Shown: in pieces, positions 33,085 to 41,899 of the stretch
Numbering within the stretch: position 1 is the first letter of the stretch
Layout: each line of letters starts with the position of its first letter
Assembly (NCBI GenBank): GCA_964390805.1
Contig: CAYMKL010000025.1
Span: forward strand, 1 to 63,435
Source of the DNA: CAYMKL01 sp964390805
GTDB taxonomy: Bacteria > Chloroflexota > Anaerolineae > VGOG01
Length of the DNA: 63,435 nt
Reading direction: 5' to 3'
Program-made: the position numbers and the translations under genes
Notes under the pieces: generated by a model
What the model was told of the DNA's origin: nothing
Database searches by the model: none
What the model saw: only the letters and a program-made list of their open reading frames with translations

Positions 33085-34464
33085 TTGAGATCAAGGTTTA
33101 GCTTGGCCTATTGGCGTCTTCGGCATCGCCTGGCCTGGGAGATGTTACCCATCAGGGTGAGGGGCATACGAAGTGCTCCCCCGATTCTTTTGGGGCGCGC
33201 TCGCCGCCTTTGGCGCCAGGCGTTTCGGCGGCGGGAGACAGTCGAGGAGCAGAATAAGTGGAATATCTATCTGGACGTCGCCTGGTGGGGAGTCTTGAGC
33301 GGCATCACGTCCACCTTTGTCAGCGTGTTCGCCATTCGCCTGGGAGCCTCCAATACCCTAGTGGGGCTCTTGGTCTCCCTGCCAGCGCTGATCAACGTCT
33401 TCTGGCTGATACCCTCGGCGCGGATCATCGAGCGCCAACGACGACGCCTCCCCATCATAGTACTGGCGGGCTTTCTGCAGCGTCTGGGCTATCTGCTCAT
33501 CGCGCTGATGCCCTTCGTATTTCGCGTCCGTAGGCCAGAGGCGCTGGTCGGCCTGGTGGCCCTCATCACTTTTCCAACAGCTATGGCCAGCGTGGCTTTC
33601 ACATCCCTTATCGCAGAAGTAGTGCCCGCCGACAAACGCGCCCAGGTGATCAGCATCCGCAGTGTGCTCGTCTCCACTGTCAGTACCGTCACCGTGCTCA
33701 TCAGCGGAAAACTACTCGACCTTCTGCTCTTCCCTTTCAACTATCAGCTTCTCTTCGGTGCTGGCTTCGCTGCCTCTTTGGTCAGCCTGTACTACGTGAG
33801 CCGGATTCGGGTGGCTGATGTCAGTATGACTGAACAACAGACCCATGCTAAGGCACCGGTCACTATTCGCCTGCGCCAACTGGTGAAGCAACTAACGAGA
33901 CAGCGCGAATTCGTGCGCTTTTCCGCCAGTGCTTTCATCTTCCACTGGGGGCTCTATCTGCCCTCGGCTCTCTACGCCATCTATCGAGTAAAGCATCTGG
34001 GCGCTTCTGATACCTGGATTGGCCTACTCTCTATGGTGCATAACGCCGTTACCATACTGACCTATTTCTACTGGGGCAGGGTGGCCAGCCGAAGAGGCAG
34101 TCGCTTTGTGCTGCTTGTCTCCGCCCTGGGCATGGTATTCTACCCTGTCCTCACTGGCCTCTCAACAAGGGTCGAGTTCTTGCTGCTCCCATCCATCGTC
34201 GCCGGAATCTTTGGAGCAGGGTTTAACCTATCCTTCTTCAACACTCTGCTGGAGGTCTGTCCGCAGGAGCGACGCCCCAGTTTCGTGGCCATGAACACCA
34301 CCCTGATCAACGTGGCCGCTTTTCTGGCCCCCCTGTTGGGCACTTCCCTGGCCAACCGCCTGGACATCAGGATTGCCTTCTTCGTCGCCGGGGTCCTACG
34401 CTTGCTGGGAGCAGGCTTTTTCTACCAATTGATTGTTCGCAGGAATCAGAAACCAGGTTTTTAG
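33085..34464 (+). CDS. MFS transporter
   Basis: A 459-aa integral membrane protein with about 12 predicted helices and MFS-like spacing (ASNTLVGLLVSLPALINVFWLIPSARIIERQRRR). A cytoplasmic, Arg-rich N-terminal tail of about 60 residues precedes the first helix. Substrate unknown. The start is TTG at 33085, after a weak GACGAGG. The last codons and the TAG stop lie in the left arm of a dispersed inverted repeat (QKPGF-stop), so the natural C-terminus may have been replaced. Confidence 0.85.
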   Translation: MRSRFSLAYWRLRHRLAWEMLPIRVRGIRSAPPILLGRARRLWRQAFRRRETVEEQNKWNIYLDVAWWGVLSGITSTFVSVFAIRLGASNTLVGLLVSLPALINVFWLIPSARIIERQRRRLPIIVLAGFLQRLGYLLIALMPFVFRVRRPEALVGLVALITFPTAMASVAFTSLIAEVVPADKRAQVISIRSVLVSTVSTVTVLISGKLLDLLLFPFNYQLLFGAGFAASLVSLYYVSRIRVADVSMTEQQTHAKAPVTIRLRQLVKQLTRQREFVRFSASAFIFHWGLYLPSALYAIYRVKHLGASDTWIGLLSMVHNAVTILTYFYWGRVASRRGSRFVLLVSALGMVFYPVLTGLSTRVEFLLLPSIVAGIFGAGFNLSFFNTLLEVCPQERRPSFVAMNTTLINVAAFLAPLLGTSLANRLDIRIAFFVAGVLRLLGAGFFYQLIVRRNQKPGF

Positions 34465-34543
34465 CTGGTAAGACACCTTGCACGCCCCAGGAGACTTCAA
34501 AGGCAACGATCTGTCTGCTCAGGCAAGGAAAAACCTGGTTTCT
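34448..34543. repeat. Inverted-repeat element (family with 54236-54331)
   Basis: AGAAACCAGGTTTTT (34448-34462) and AAAAACCTGGTTTCT (34529-34543) are perfect 15-bp arms. The identical arms with the same flanking AATC occur at 54236-54331. The centre differs. The element covers the end of the MFS gene and most of the gap to the thiolase. Confidence 0.88.
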
Positions 34544-34577
34544 TCAAGTAGCGATAAGACTTCAAGGAGGAAGTTAA

Positions 34578-35768
34578 ATGAGCAACGAACGCGAGGCCGT
34601 TATCGTCAGTGCGGCGCGCACTCCCATCGGTCGCTTCCAGGGTACGCTGGCAAACGTCCCTGCCTCAGAGCTGGGGGCGGTGGCTATCAAAGCTGCTGTG
34701 GAGCGGGCGGGCATCAATCCCGCCGATGTCTCCGAGGTGCTGATGGGCAACGTCGTGCAGGCCGGGCAAGGCCAGGCCCCCGCTCGCCAGGCAGCCATCA
34801 AAGCTGGCCTCCCTCCCTTCGTCGGGGCAACCACGGTGAACAAGATCTGCGGCTCGGGCCTGAAGACGGTGATGCTGGCGGCGGCGATGACCGGGGTTGG
34901 CGACGGCGAGATTTTCGTCGCCGGGGGGATGGAAAGCATGAACCTGGGGCCTTACGTCCTGCCCAAGGCCCGCGTTGGCTACCGCCTGGGCCATGGCCAA
35001 CTGGTGGACGCTATGGTCCACGACGGACTGTGGTGCTCTTTCACTAATCAGCACATGGGCAATTCGGCTGAATGGATTGCTAAAGAGTATGGCCTCACCC
35101 GCCAGGAGCTGGACGAGTACGCCTACCACAGCCATAAAAAGGCCGTCGCTGCCATTGATGCGGGGAAGTTCAAGGAGGAGATCGTGCCGGTGGAGGTGTC
35201 TCAGCGCAAGGGGCCGCCCATCCTGTTCGATACCGACGAGTGCCCCCGCCGCGACACCTCGCTGGAGACTCTGGCCAGGCTCAAGCCTGCTTTCCAAAAG
35301 GACGGCCTGGTGACTGCTGGCAACTCGCCAGGCATCACTGATGGGGCAGCCGCGGTGGTGGTGATGAGCGGGGATAAGGCCGATGAGTTGGGGACAGGGC
35401 CACTGGCGCGGATCATTGGCTACGCTCAGGCGGCGGTGGAACCGCTGAAAGTTTTCACCGCCCCCATCTTCGCCGTGAGGAATCTGTTGGAGAAAACCGG
35501 CTACGGTCTGGACGATTTAGACCTCATTGAGGCAAACGAGGCTTTCGCTGCCCAGGTTGTGGCCGACGGCAAGACGCTGGGCTGGGACTGGGACAAGGTG
35601 AACGTCAACGGCGGGGCCATTGCCCAGGGCCATCCCATCGGCTGCAGCGGCACTCGCGTACTGGTCACCCTCATCTACGCCCTGAAGGATCGCGGCCTCA
35701 AGACCGGCCTGGCCACCCTCTGCCTGGGGGGAGGAGAGGCAGTGGCGATGATTATCGAGATGATCTAA
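34578..35768 (+). CDS. Acetyl-CoA C-acetyltransferase (thiolase)
   Basis: A 396-aa biosynthetic/degradative thiolase. The acyl-accepting Cys is in NKICGSGLK, the base is His in GGAIAQGHPIG, and the second Cys is in LCLGGGEAVAM. It condenses or cleaves acetoacetyl-CoA and related thioesters. AAGGAGGAA precedes the ATG. Its 3' end overlaps the convergent aldehyde oxidoreductase gene by 17 bases. Confidence 0.93.
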   Translation: MSNEREAVIVSAARTPIGRFQGTLANVPASELGAVAIKAAVERAGINPADVSEVLMGNVVQAGQGQAPARQAAIKAGLPPFVGATTVNKICGSGLKTVMLAAAMTGVGDGEIFVAGGMESMNLGPYVLPKARVGYRLGHGQLVDAMVHDGLWCSFTNQHMGNSAEWIAKEYGLTRQELDEYAYHSHKKAVAAIDAGKFKEEIVPVEVSQRKGPPILFDTDECPRRDTSLETLARLKPAFQKDGLVTAGNSPGITDGAAAVVVMSGDKADELGTGPLARIIGYAQAAVEPLKVFTAPIFAVRNLLEKTGYGLDDLDLIEANEAFAAQVVADGKTLGWDWDKVNVNGGAIAQGHPIGCSGTRVLVTLIYALKDRGLKTGLATLCLGGGEAVAMIIEMI

Positions 35769-37599
35769 ACAATTCCTCAGCCACCCATCCCAATCCCAAT
35801 TCCTCCAGCTTCTTCCGGCTTGGCTGGCCCGTTTCCGGGTTCCATTTCCTGGCCTCGTAGTACTCCTTGAGCATCAGTTCCAGGTCAGGCACGTAGCCCT
35901 GGGTGCCGCCCTCGGAGAGGGGCTTCAAGAGCAGTTGGGGCAGCCTGTCGTTGGCACGGGTCAGCCCCAGGCGGTTGTTGAAAGCCCGCTTCAGGTTCCA
36001 GATGCGCTCGCCGATGTGCAGCAAGCTGTCCAGCGTCTCCTGACGGCCGGTGGCTGCATTCAGCAGGTCAGCGTGGTACTGAGCCGGGGCATTGTTGAAG
36101 ATACACATGACCAGAGCGTTGGTCACACTACGCCAGTCTTGATGGCGAGCCACCAGGGGCCCTTTGCCCACATCCTCCAGCCGGTCCGTAAGAGGAATGC
36201 CTAGCTCCTCCACCGAGCGCCCCACTTCGACCCAGTACATGTCGCTGTGGTTGTGGCTGCCGCCTATGGGTGAAGTGCTGTAGACCAGAGCCATGGACGA
36301 GAAGGCGCGGGGATCGTGATAGCCCACCTCCAGCCCTTTGACCTGCACGGCCAACTCTTCAACGCCAAAACGTTGGCCCAGTCGGCGGGAACCCTCACCC
36401 AGCAAGGCCCCGAAACCCTCCTTATTGGCCATCTGTCCCAACAACTCGACCACCGTATCCGGGTCACCCCACCGCAAGGTCAGCCCGCCGGTGTCCTGGG
36501 AGCCAATGACGCCCTCCTGGAAGAGATAGTGGGCAAAGCCGATGGTCGAGCCAGCGCTCATGGTATCTATCCCGTAGCCGTCGCACAGGTGGCCCAGCCA
36601 GGATACAGCAGCCAGGTCGTCAATGAGCAGGATAGGGCCCAAGCCGCAGATGGTCTCGTACTCGGGGCCGTCTATTTCAGGGAAAGCGTACCTGCCCTCA
36701 CCGGTGGCTACTTTGCGGCCACAAGCTACCACACAGCCATAGCAGCCCGACGTGCCGGTCAGAATGGTGTCGGCCATATACCCTCCATTGAGGGTGTCCG
36801 TTTCGAAGACCCCTTGGGTGTAGTAACGGGAGGGAAGGCTGCCCAGGTAATTCAGTTGATCCATGGCGCAGGCCGTGCCCGTCGCGTGCAGCATGTCGCT
36901 CATGAAGTCGTCTTTGAGGATCTCTATCACCTGGCGGGCCAGTGCCTTGAGGCGCTCCTCGTCGGCCACGGGTATACGGCCATGACCTCGCACGGCCACG
37001 GCCTTGAGGTTCTTGGAGCCCATCACCGCCCCCATGCCCCCCCGACCGGCCGCCCGGGCGTCGTCGTGGATGATATTGGCCAGCAGAATCTGGTTCTCCC
37101 CGGCCGGGCCGATGCAGGCCACCCGCACCCTGGGATCGCTCAATTCCTCTTTGATGATGGTTTGGGTCTCAAAAGTGTCCTTGCCCCACAGGTGCCCGGC
37201 CTCCCGCAGTTCGGCCCGCCCGTCCTGAACCCAGAGGTACACGGGCTTCGGTGAGCTCCCTCTGATGATGATACCGTCGTAGCCAGCGAAGCGCAACTCA
37301 GCCCCCACGAACCCACCCACGTGGGACTCGTTCCAGATGCCCGTCAGAGGGGATCTGCCGCAGACCACGTGTCGTCCGCACATGGGGGCGCGGGTGCCCG
37401 TGAGCGGGCCGGTGATGAGGAACAACGGACTTGTGGGATTTAACGGACTGGTATCAGGGTCCAGCGAGTCGTAAAGATAGCGGCAGGCCAGGCCGCTGCC
37501 GCCGATGAATTGGGCAGCATAGTTTTCGTTCAGCGGTTCGTCCTCGATCTTGCCGCTGGTCAGGTCAACGACCAGCAGCTTTCCCATGTAGCCGTCCAT
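35752..37599 (-). CDS. Aldehyde:ferredoxin oxidoreductase (tungsten pterin enzyme)
   Basis: A 615-aa AOR-family enzyme that oxidises aldehydes to acids with ferredoxin and a tungstopterin. The N-terminal AOR_N domain reads LLVVDLTSGKIEDEPLN and GGSGLACRYLYD. The cluster ligands are in SGCYGCVVACG (CxxC...C) and a late Cys in LVMCIFNN. Of three in-frame ATG codons (37620, 37599, 37587) I chose 37599, since GGGAG lies seven bases before it on the minus strand. It is the last gene of a minus-strand set with an Fe-alcohol dehydrogenase, suggesting alcohol-to-acid oxidation. Confidence 0.92.
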   Translation of the reverse strand: MDGYMGKLLVVDLTSGKIEDEPLNENYAAQFIGGSGLACRYLYDSLDPDTSPLNPTSPLFLITGPLTGTRAPMCGRHVVCGRSPLTGIWNESHVGGFVGAELRFAGYDGIIIRGSSPKPVYLWVQDGRAELREAGHLWGKDTFETQTIIKEELSDPRVRVACIGPAGENQILLANIIHDDARAAGRGGMGAVMGSKNLKAVAVRGHGRIPVADEERLKALARQVIEILKDDFMSDMLHATGTACAMDQLNYLGSLPSRYYTQGVFETDTLNGGYMADTILTGTSGCYGCVVACGRKVATGEGRYAFPEIDGPEYETICGLGPILLIDDLAAVSWLGHLCDGYGIDTMSAGSTIGFAHYLFQEGVIGSQDTGGLTLRWGDPDTVVELLGQMANKEGFGALLGEGSRRLGQRFGVEELAVQVKGLEVGYHDPRAFSSMALVYSTSPIGGSHNHSDMYWVEVGRSVEELGIPLTDRLEDVGKGPLVARHQDWRSVTNALVMCIFNNAPAQYHADLLNAATGRQETLDSLLHIGERIWNLKRAFNNRLGLTRANDRLPQLLLKPLSEGGTQGYVPDLELMLKEYYEARKWNPETGQPSRKKLEELGLGWVAEELFRSSR

Positions 37600-37648
37600 G
37601 ATTTCTCTCCCTTGAATCATCGAATTGTGCTGATAACCACCGCACCTC

Positions 37649-38612
37649 TTATGGCGCTTCTCCGCCTAACTCCAGACAACGTTTGAAGTCGGCGGTAGCC
37701 TTCTCACTCTCTCCTAACTGTTTGTGTACAAACCCGCGATTACAATAGGCAAGAGCGAGGTTGGGATCAAGCATGATGGCCTTATCAAGGTCTTCGATGG
37801 CCTGTTGATACTCACCAAGGTCAAAGTAGGCGATACCGCGGTTACTGTAAGCTATGGCATAATCAGGGTTGAGTTCAATAGCTTTATCGAAGTCCTCAAA
37901 GGCTCGCTGATAATCGCCAAGGTCGCTATAGACAAGACCACGGCAGTTATAAGGCTTGGCAAAATCAGGATCAAGTGCGATGGCTTGGTTGCAATCCTCA
38001 ATAGCTTGCTGGTAGTCTTTGAGGGAGTAGTAGGCAACAGCGCGATTATTGTAGGCTTCTGCAAGGTTGGGGTCAAGTGCGATGGCTTTGTCATAGTCTT
38101 TTATGGCCTGCTGGTAGTCACCGAGATGCCGGGAGGCAAGGCCACGGATGATGTAGACTTGGGTGAGACTAGGGTCTAGGGCAATAGCCTTATTGTAATT
38201 CTCGATAGCCTGCTGGTAATCACCGAGATTGGCATAGACAAGGCCTCGAGCAACGAAGTCAGTTGGCAGGCCAGTGATCTCGTCAGGTAAGTTCTGATAA
38301 TACCACCAACTAACCAGAGCAGCAACGGTGAACAGATGAATAACAATAAGGCCAATTAGAAACCACCGGCGTGCTTTGGGAAAGGCTGGACGTTTCTTTC
38401 CGCCCTCGACAAGTGGGGGGCTTTTCTTAAACCATACATAGGCCCAGCCAAGCTCCGCCTAAGCCCGTTACTACAAGCACAACGGTCACTAGGCCAGCAT
38501 CACCACGCCAAAGCTTCACAAGACCTACGACAGTTATAACCAGGGCAATAAACCCGGTTATCCCATTAAGGATCTTCTCCAGCCATCCAAGCTGCAGAAT
38601 GTCGTTGCTCAT
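37649..38612 (-). pseudogene. Membrane-anchored TPR protein, interrupted by a frameshift
   Basis: On the minus strand an ATG at 38612, after AAGGAGG, opens a 61-aa frame with two membrane helices (LNGITGFIALVITVVGLVKL), ending at TAA near 38427. The frame shifted by one base continues without start codon as YVWFKKSPPLVEGGKK, a third helix, and six 34-residue TPR units (DYQQAIENYNKAIALDPSL and variants) to TAA at 37649. I recall Chloroflexota proteins in which GGxWLGxAYVxFKxxPPLVEGG is continuous, so the break is near 38430-38445. It may be a real frameshift, a sequencing error, or recoding. TPR domains mediate protein contacts. Confidence 0.75.
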
Positions 38613-38718
38613 CGAATTCCTCCTTCAGGCGAGTTCGAAAAAGCACCCTAGCAGCTATACATAAGGCTTTATCTCAATTGATACCGAGACACAACAGGGA
38701 AGACCTCTTGTGTCTTGC

Positions 38719-39891
38719 TCAGAAATCTACTGCTTTGCCCTCGTAGGCGTAGCGGAACAGCCGGGCTAGCTCCTCCCGATCTGGAATGCGGACACTAGTC
38801 ACGGTATCGTTCTCGCCATCCTCGATCATCTTCTGCAAGGCGGCCTCGAAGTCCTCCCGTGAGATGCCCAACTCTTCGACCGATGTGGGCTGGTTGATGC
38901 GCCGCGCCAGGTCTCGCACGGCCTCGGCCAGGCTGGCCGCCCCCGCTGCATCGGAAGCGGCGTCCAATCCCAGAAAACGGGCGATTTCGGCGTAGCGCCC
39001 TGGGGCCTCCCGGGCTGTAAACTCGATGGTGTAGGGCAGGAATAGTCCCACCGCTCGGCCGTGGGGAATCCCGAACAGCGGGCTCAGGGGATGTCCCATG
39101 GCGTGGGCCAGCGCCCCCATCGAATTGCCGAAGCCCAAGCCGGCGATGGAGGCTGCGTTGTGCATCTTCTCGCGAGCCTCGAAGCGAGATTTTCCGCCGT
39201 CCTCCTCATCGGCCACCATGCGGGGCAGATAGTCGAACACCAGTTGGATGGCCTTCAGGCACAGGCCATCGCAGAAATCGTTGGCCCAACTGCTGGTGTA
39301 GCCCTCAATGGCGTGGGTCAGGACATCCATTCCGGTGTCGGCAGCGACCTGGGGCGGCAGCGCCGTCACAAACACGGGGTCCACGATGGCCAGGTCGGCC
39401 ATGTTCTCTCGGGAGCCGAGAACCAGCTTTCGCCTGTCCTCGCTGTCGGTGAGGACTACGACCCAGGTCACCTCGGCGCCGGTGCCGCTGGTGGTGGGGA
39501 TGGTGATGAGCCGGGCCTTCTGGCGCAGCCCCAGCGGGATCATAGGATTGATCTCCGCCGGCTCCATGTCGGGCCGCTCGTAGAGCACCCACATGGCCTT
39601 GGCCGCGTCCATGCAGGAGCCACCCCCCAGGCCGATGACCCAATCGGGGCCGTACTCGCTCATGGCCGCCGCGCCCCGCTTTGCCATCTCAAACGTGGGG
39701 TTGGGCTCAACTTCGGCGAAGACCCGGTATTGCATCCCAGCTTCTCTCAGTTGCTCGGCGACGAGCTCCACGAAGCCCAGTTCGACCATGTTCCGATCAG
39801 TGACGATGAAAGCCCGCTGCCCCTCGACTTCACTCAGGTAACCCAGGGCTCCTTCGCCGTAGACGATCTCTGGACTATTGAAGAACCACAT
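38719..39891 (-). CDS. Iron-containing alcohol dehydrogenase
   Basis: A 390-aa group III alcohol dehydrogenase. The NAD-binding loop is GLGGGSCMDAAKAM, followed by TIPTTSGTGAEVT. Metal ligands are in AADTGMDVLTHAIEGY (Asp, His) and ALAHAMGHPLSPLFGIPHG (His, His). It interconverts an alcohol and its aldehyde; with the aldehyde oxidoreductase downstream it could complete oxidation to the acid. The small DUF4242-like gene ends nine bases before its start, so they share a message. Confidence 0.93.
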   Translation of the reverse strand: MWFFNSPEIVYGEGALGYLSEVEGQRAFIVTDRNMVELGFVELVAEQLREAGMQYRVFAEVEPNPTFEMAKRGAAAMSEYGPDWVIGLGGGSCMDAAKAMWVLYERPDMEPAEINPMIPLGLRQKARLITIPTTSGTGAEVTWVVVLTDSEDRRKLVLGSRENMADLAIVDPVFVTALPPQVAADTGMDVLTHAIEGYTSSWANDFCDGLCLKAIQLVFDYLPRMVADEEDGGKSRFEAREKMHNAASIAGLGFGNSMGALAHAMGHPLSPLFGIPHGRAVGLFLPYTIEFTAREAPGRYAEIARFLGLDAASDAAGAASLAEAVRDLARRINQPTSVEELGISREDFEAALQKMIEDGENDTVTSVRIPDREELARLFRYAYEGKAVDF

Positions 39892-39900
39892 GCTTCTCTC

Positions 39901-40179
39901 CTAAGCCTGCTCACCATACCAGGTCGGGTCAATGTGGATCACTGAATGGACGGCCTCAATGGGATACACCTTTAGTGCTTCGCCAAGGGCATCCCGGATG
40001 GCCTCCTCATCGGGGGCTTCCCAATCGCAGAAGAGCTTGTTCGCCTCTGATGTGTACCAACTGCTGATCCACTCCACACCTGGCTTAAGGCGAGCCGCTA
40101 CTTGCTCCGCCAAGTCAACGATCCGATCCTGCGACAACCCGTCTATGATCACATTGTGAACCACGATAAACCTTGCCAT
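39901..40179 (-). CDS. Small conserved protein, DUF4242-like
   Basis: A 92-aa protein: MARFIVVHNVIIDGLSQ, then WISSWYTSEANKLFCDWEAPDEEAIRDAL and AVHSVIHIDPTWYG. The spacing of the Cys after a W-S-Y segment, the AP-x-EEAIR helix and the ending strand fit DUF4242, a small alpha/beta ferredoxin-like family of unknown role (sometimes called nickel-binding). The assignment is moderate. It is immediately upstream of the Fe-alcohol dehydrogenase gene. Confidence 0.65.
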   Translation of the reverse strand: MARFIVVHNVIIDGLSQDRIVDLAEQVAARLKPGVEWISSWYTSEANKLFCDWEAPDEEAIRDALGEALKVYPIEAVHSVIHIDPTWYGEQA

Positions 40180-40227
40180 TGCTCCTCCCTCCTGGATATT
40201 TCGCTTGGCCCTTCCGATAGGCCAGCT

Positions 40228-40635
40228 CTAGCACGGAAACTCCGTCTCGATGTGGGTGCAGCACTCCACCAGCTCCTGGGCGGCCTTGACGTTGCGCATG
40301 ATCATGATCATGTTTCCCTTGAGCTTGATCTGGCGGGTCAGCAATCCCTGGATCACGTCCAGCTTCTTGGTGACTACCTTTTCCCAGACACCCAAGGGCG
40401 CGGCCATCCTGAACACCGGTTCCCTCTCATCCTCATCGGTGACCAGGCAGGCATCGCGACACTTGCCATGCCAGAGGTCCATATAGTAGACGACGGGCTC
40501 CGTCATGCTGGCCTCGGGAGTAATGATGAAGTAGAAGTCACCCTCCCATCGCTCGGCCGCCTTGGCATACGGCTCGCTTTGGTTGATATCAACCTGGAGC
40601 GCTTTGATCCATTCGTGCGAAAGAAACTTTGGCAT
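40228..40635 (-). CDS. SCP2 sterol-transfer-like protein
   Basis: A 135-aa soluble protein of the SCP2 family. It starts MPKFLSHEWIKALQVDINQS, has YAKAAERWEGDFYFIITPEA, YYMDLWHGKCRDACLVTDEDE and IKLKGNMIMIMRNVKAAQEL, the typical single-domain layout. SCP2-like proteins bind lipids or acyl chains. It heads the minus-strand set ahead of the DUF4242-like, alcohol dehydrogenase and aldehyde oxidoreductase genes, hinting at a hydrophobic alcohol or aldehyde substrate. Confidence 0.82.
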   Translation of the reverse strand: MPKFLSHEWIKALQVDINQSEPYAKAAERWEGDFYFIITPEASMTEPVVYYMDLWHGKCRDACLVTDEDEREPVFRMAAPLGVWEKVVTKKLDVIQGLLTRQIKLKGNMIMIMRNVKAAQELVECCTHIETEFPC

Positions 40636-40686
40636 TTTCCTCTCCTTGAAGTATTATTATCACTCGGCCCTATTTGAGAAACGGGC

Positions 40687-40731
40687 AACGAGTAACTCGT
40701 TCCTCACTATCTCGTTGACTCGTTACCCCGC
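40687..40731. repeat. Palindromic word repeat at the end of the C26 peptidase gene
   Basis: AACGAGTAACTCGTT is a perfect palindrome (40687-40701), followed by CTCGTTGACTCGTTA. The repeat contributes the last codons and the TAG stop of the minus-strand gene (GNESTR-stop). Confidence 0.55.
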
Positions 40732-41465
40732 CTCCTCGCTGCTGAGACGAAGTCTTCGAACAATCGCCGCATGGGTGGGGCATCCTTCACCAGCTCCTCA
40801 GGGTGCCACTGCACCCCCAGGGCGAAGGGGTGATCGCGGCCCTCGATGGCTTCTATCACACCATCGGGAGACCGGGCCACAGCCGTGAAGTTGGGTGCCA
40901 GTTTCTTGATGGCCTGGTGATGCAAGCTGCTAACTGCCACTTGGATCCCACCCAGAATGGCAGCCAAGCGCGAATCGTCGTCAACCGTCACCTGATGGGT
41001 GAGGAGATTTCGGGGATAGTCAGGCCAATAGTCGTGTTTGAGGGAACCGGGCGCCTGAGAGGCGATGTCCTGGTAGAGGGTGCCCCCGGCTGCCACGTTC
41101 AGCACCTGGATGCCTCGGCAGATACCCAGAACTGGCAGGCCCCCAGCCAGAGCCCAACGAGCCAATATCAACTCCACTGTGTCCCGCGCCTCATCTATCT
41201 CGCCACACTTTTCGTGGATGGCCTCGCCGTAGTGCTTCGGGTCTAGATCTGCGCCACCGGCCAGAAGCAGGCCATCGAGCCGCTCATAGATGGCTCGCAG
41301 GGTTCCCTTGCCTAAGTTCAGGGGAATCAGCACTGGGGCTCCACCGGCCGTTGCCACGGCCTCCACGTATGTTCGGTTTTGCCCGAAGACGGGGGAACCA
41401 GAGCGACTCGATTGATCGTGGCGACCTGGGATGCCAATCAAGGGATAGACAACGGCCTTTTCCAT
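40707..41465 (-). CDS. Gamma-glutamyl-GABA hydrolase-like class I glutamine amidotransferase (peptidase C26)
   Basis: A 252-aa protein of the PuuD group. The nucleophile is Cys in LGICRGIQVLNVAAGGTLYQDI and the His-Glu pair is in LGVQWHPEELV. The N-terminal YPLIGIPGRHD and LLLAGGADLDPKHYGE are characteristic. It hydrolyses gamma-glutamyl amides in polyamine or related amine catabolism. Its C-terminus ends in a palindromic repeat. A divergent small gene with a strong promoter lies upstream. Confidence 0.9.
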   Translation of the reverse strand: MEKAVVYPLIGIPGRHDQSSRSGSPVFGQNRTYVEAVATAGGAPVLIPLNLGKGTLRAIYERLDGLLLAGGADLDPKHYGEAIHEKCGEIDEARDTVELILARWALAGGLPVLGICRGIQVLNVAAGGTLYQDIASQAPGSLKHDYWPDYPRNLLTHQVTVDDDSRLAAILGGIQVAVSSLHHQAIKKLAPNFTAVARSPDGVIEAIEGRDHPFALGVQWHPEELVKDAPPMRRLFEDFVSAARRRGNESTR

Positions 41466-41572
41466 TTCTGCTCCAATCTTGCACTAGACGCTGCCTTGGT
41501 AGCTTCAACGCAGCAGCCTGAGAATTATACATCTGAAGTCAGCAACGGTCAAGAAAGTGCAAAGTGCAGTCC

Positions 41573-41601
41573 TTGAAGTTGTTGCCAAGATGTGGTATAA
41601 T
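41573..41601 (+). promoter_or_regulatory. Promoter of the small basic membrane protein gene
   Basis: TTGAAG at 41573-41578, a 17-base spacer and TATAAT at 41596-41601. The start codon follows 41 bases later. Confidence 0.75.
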
Positions 41602-41642
41602 ACAATCAGCTACTCAAACAAGAATGAATTGGAGGTAAGAAC

Positions 41643-41894
41643 ATGGCGAAGAAATCGCGTCGCGCCAAGAAACGGTCGGGTAAAAAGAGAAGCATACCTG
41701 CGGTGGCCAGGCGAAAGCAGTCAGTAGCGGCACCAATCCCCACTGCTGCGAGGGAAACTGGGGCACTGGCGGAAAAGAAGGCGGCAAAGTTGGCCGAAGA
41801 GTATCGCTACGTGTACTCTGACCTGAAACGGATCGCTATTTTGGCCGGAACAATGTTGGCCACGCCGATCGTTTTGTCCTTTGTGATCAGGTGA
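41643..41894 (+). CDS. Small basic protein with one C-terminal membrane helix
   Basis: An 83-aa protein. The first 30 residues are rich in Lys and Arg (KKSRRAKKRSGKKRS), the middle has an amphipathic helix (GALAEKKAAKLAEEYRYVYSDLKR), and the end is a membrane helix (IAILAGTMLATPIVLSFVI). It has its own good promoter and a strong terminator, so it is an independent transcription unit. The basic tail could bind RNA, ribosome or acidic lipid at the membrane. No family recognised. Confidence 0.75.
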   Translation: MAKKSRRAKKRSGKKRSIPAVARRKQSVAAPIPTAARETGALAEKKAAKLAEEYRYVYSDLKRIAILAGTMLATPIVLSFVIR

Positions 41895-41899
41895 AAGAA

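Noticed and set aside
34478..35047. Plus-strand 189-aa frame overlapping the thiolase start
   Set aside because: Out of frame with thiolase, which has complete catalytic motifs; Arg/Gly-rich shadow of GC-rich DNA.
36316..37254. Plus-strand 312-aa frame inside the aldehyde oxidoreductase gene
   Set aside because: Complement of the oxidoreductase, which has all cluster cysteines; no recognisable domain.
37724..38179. Plus-strand 151-aa frame with periodic motif
   Set aside because: Its periodicity is the complement of the TPR repeats encoded on the minus strand.
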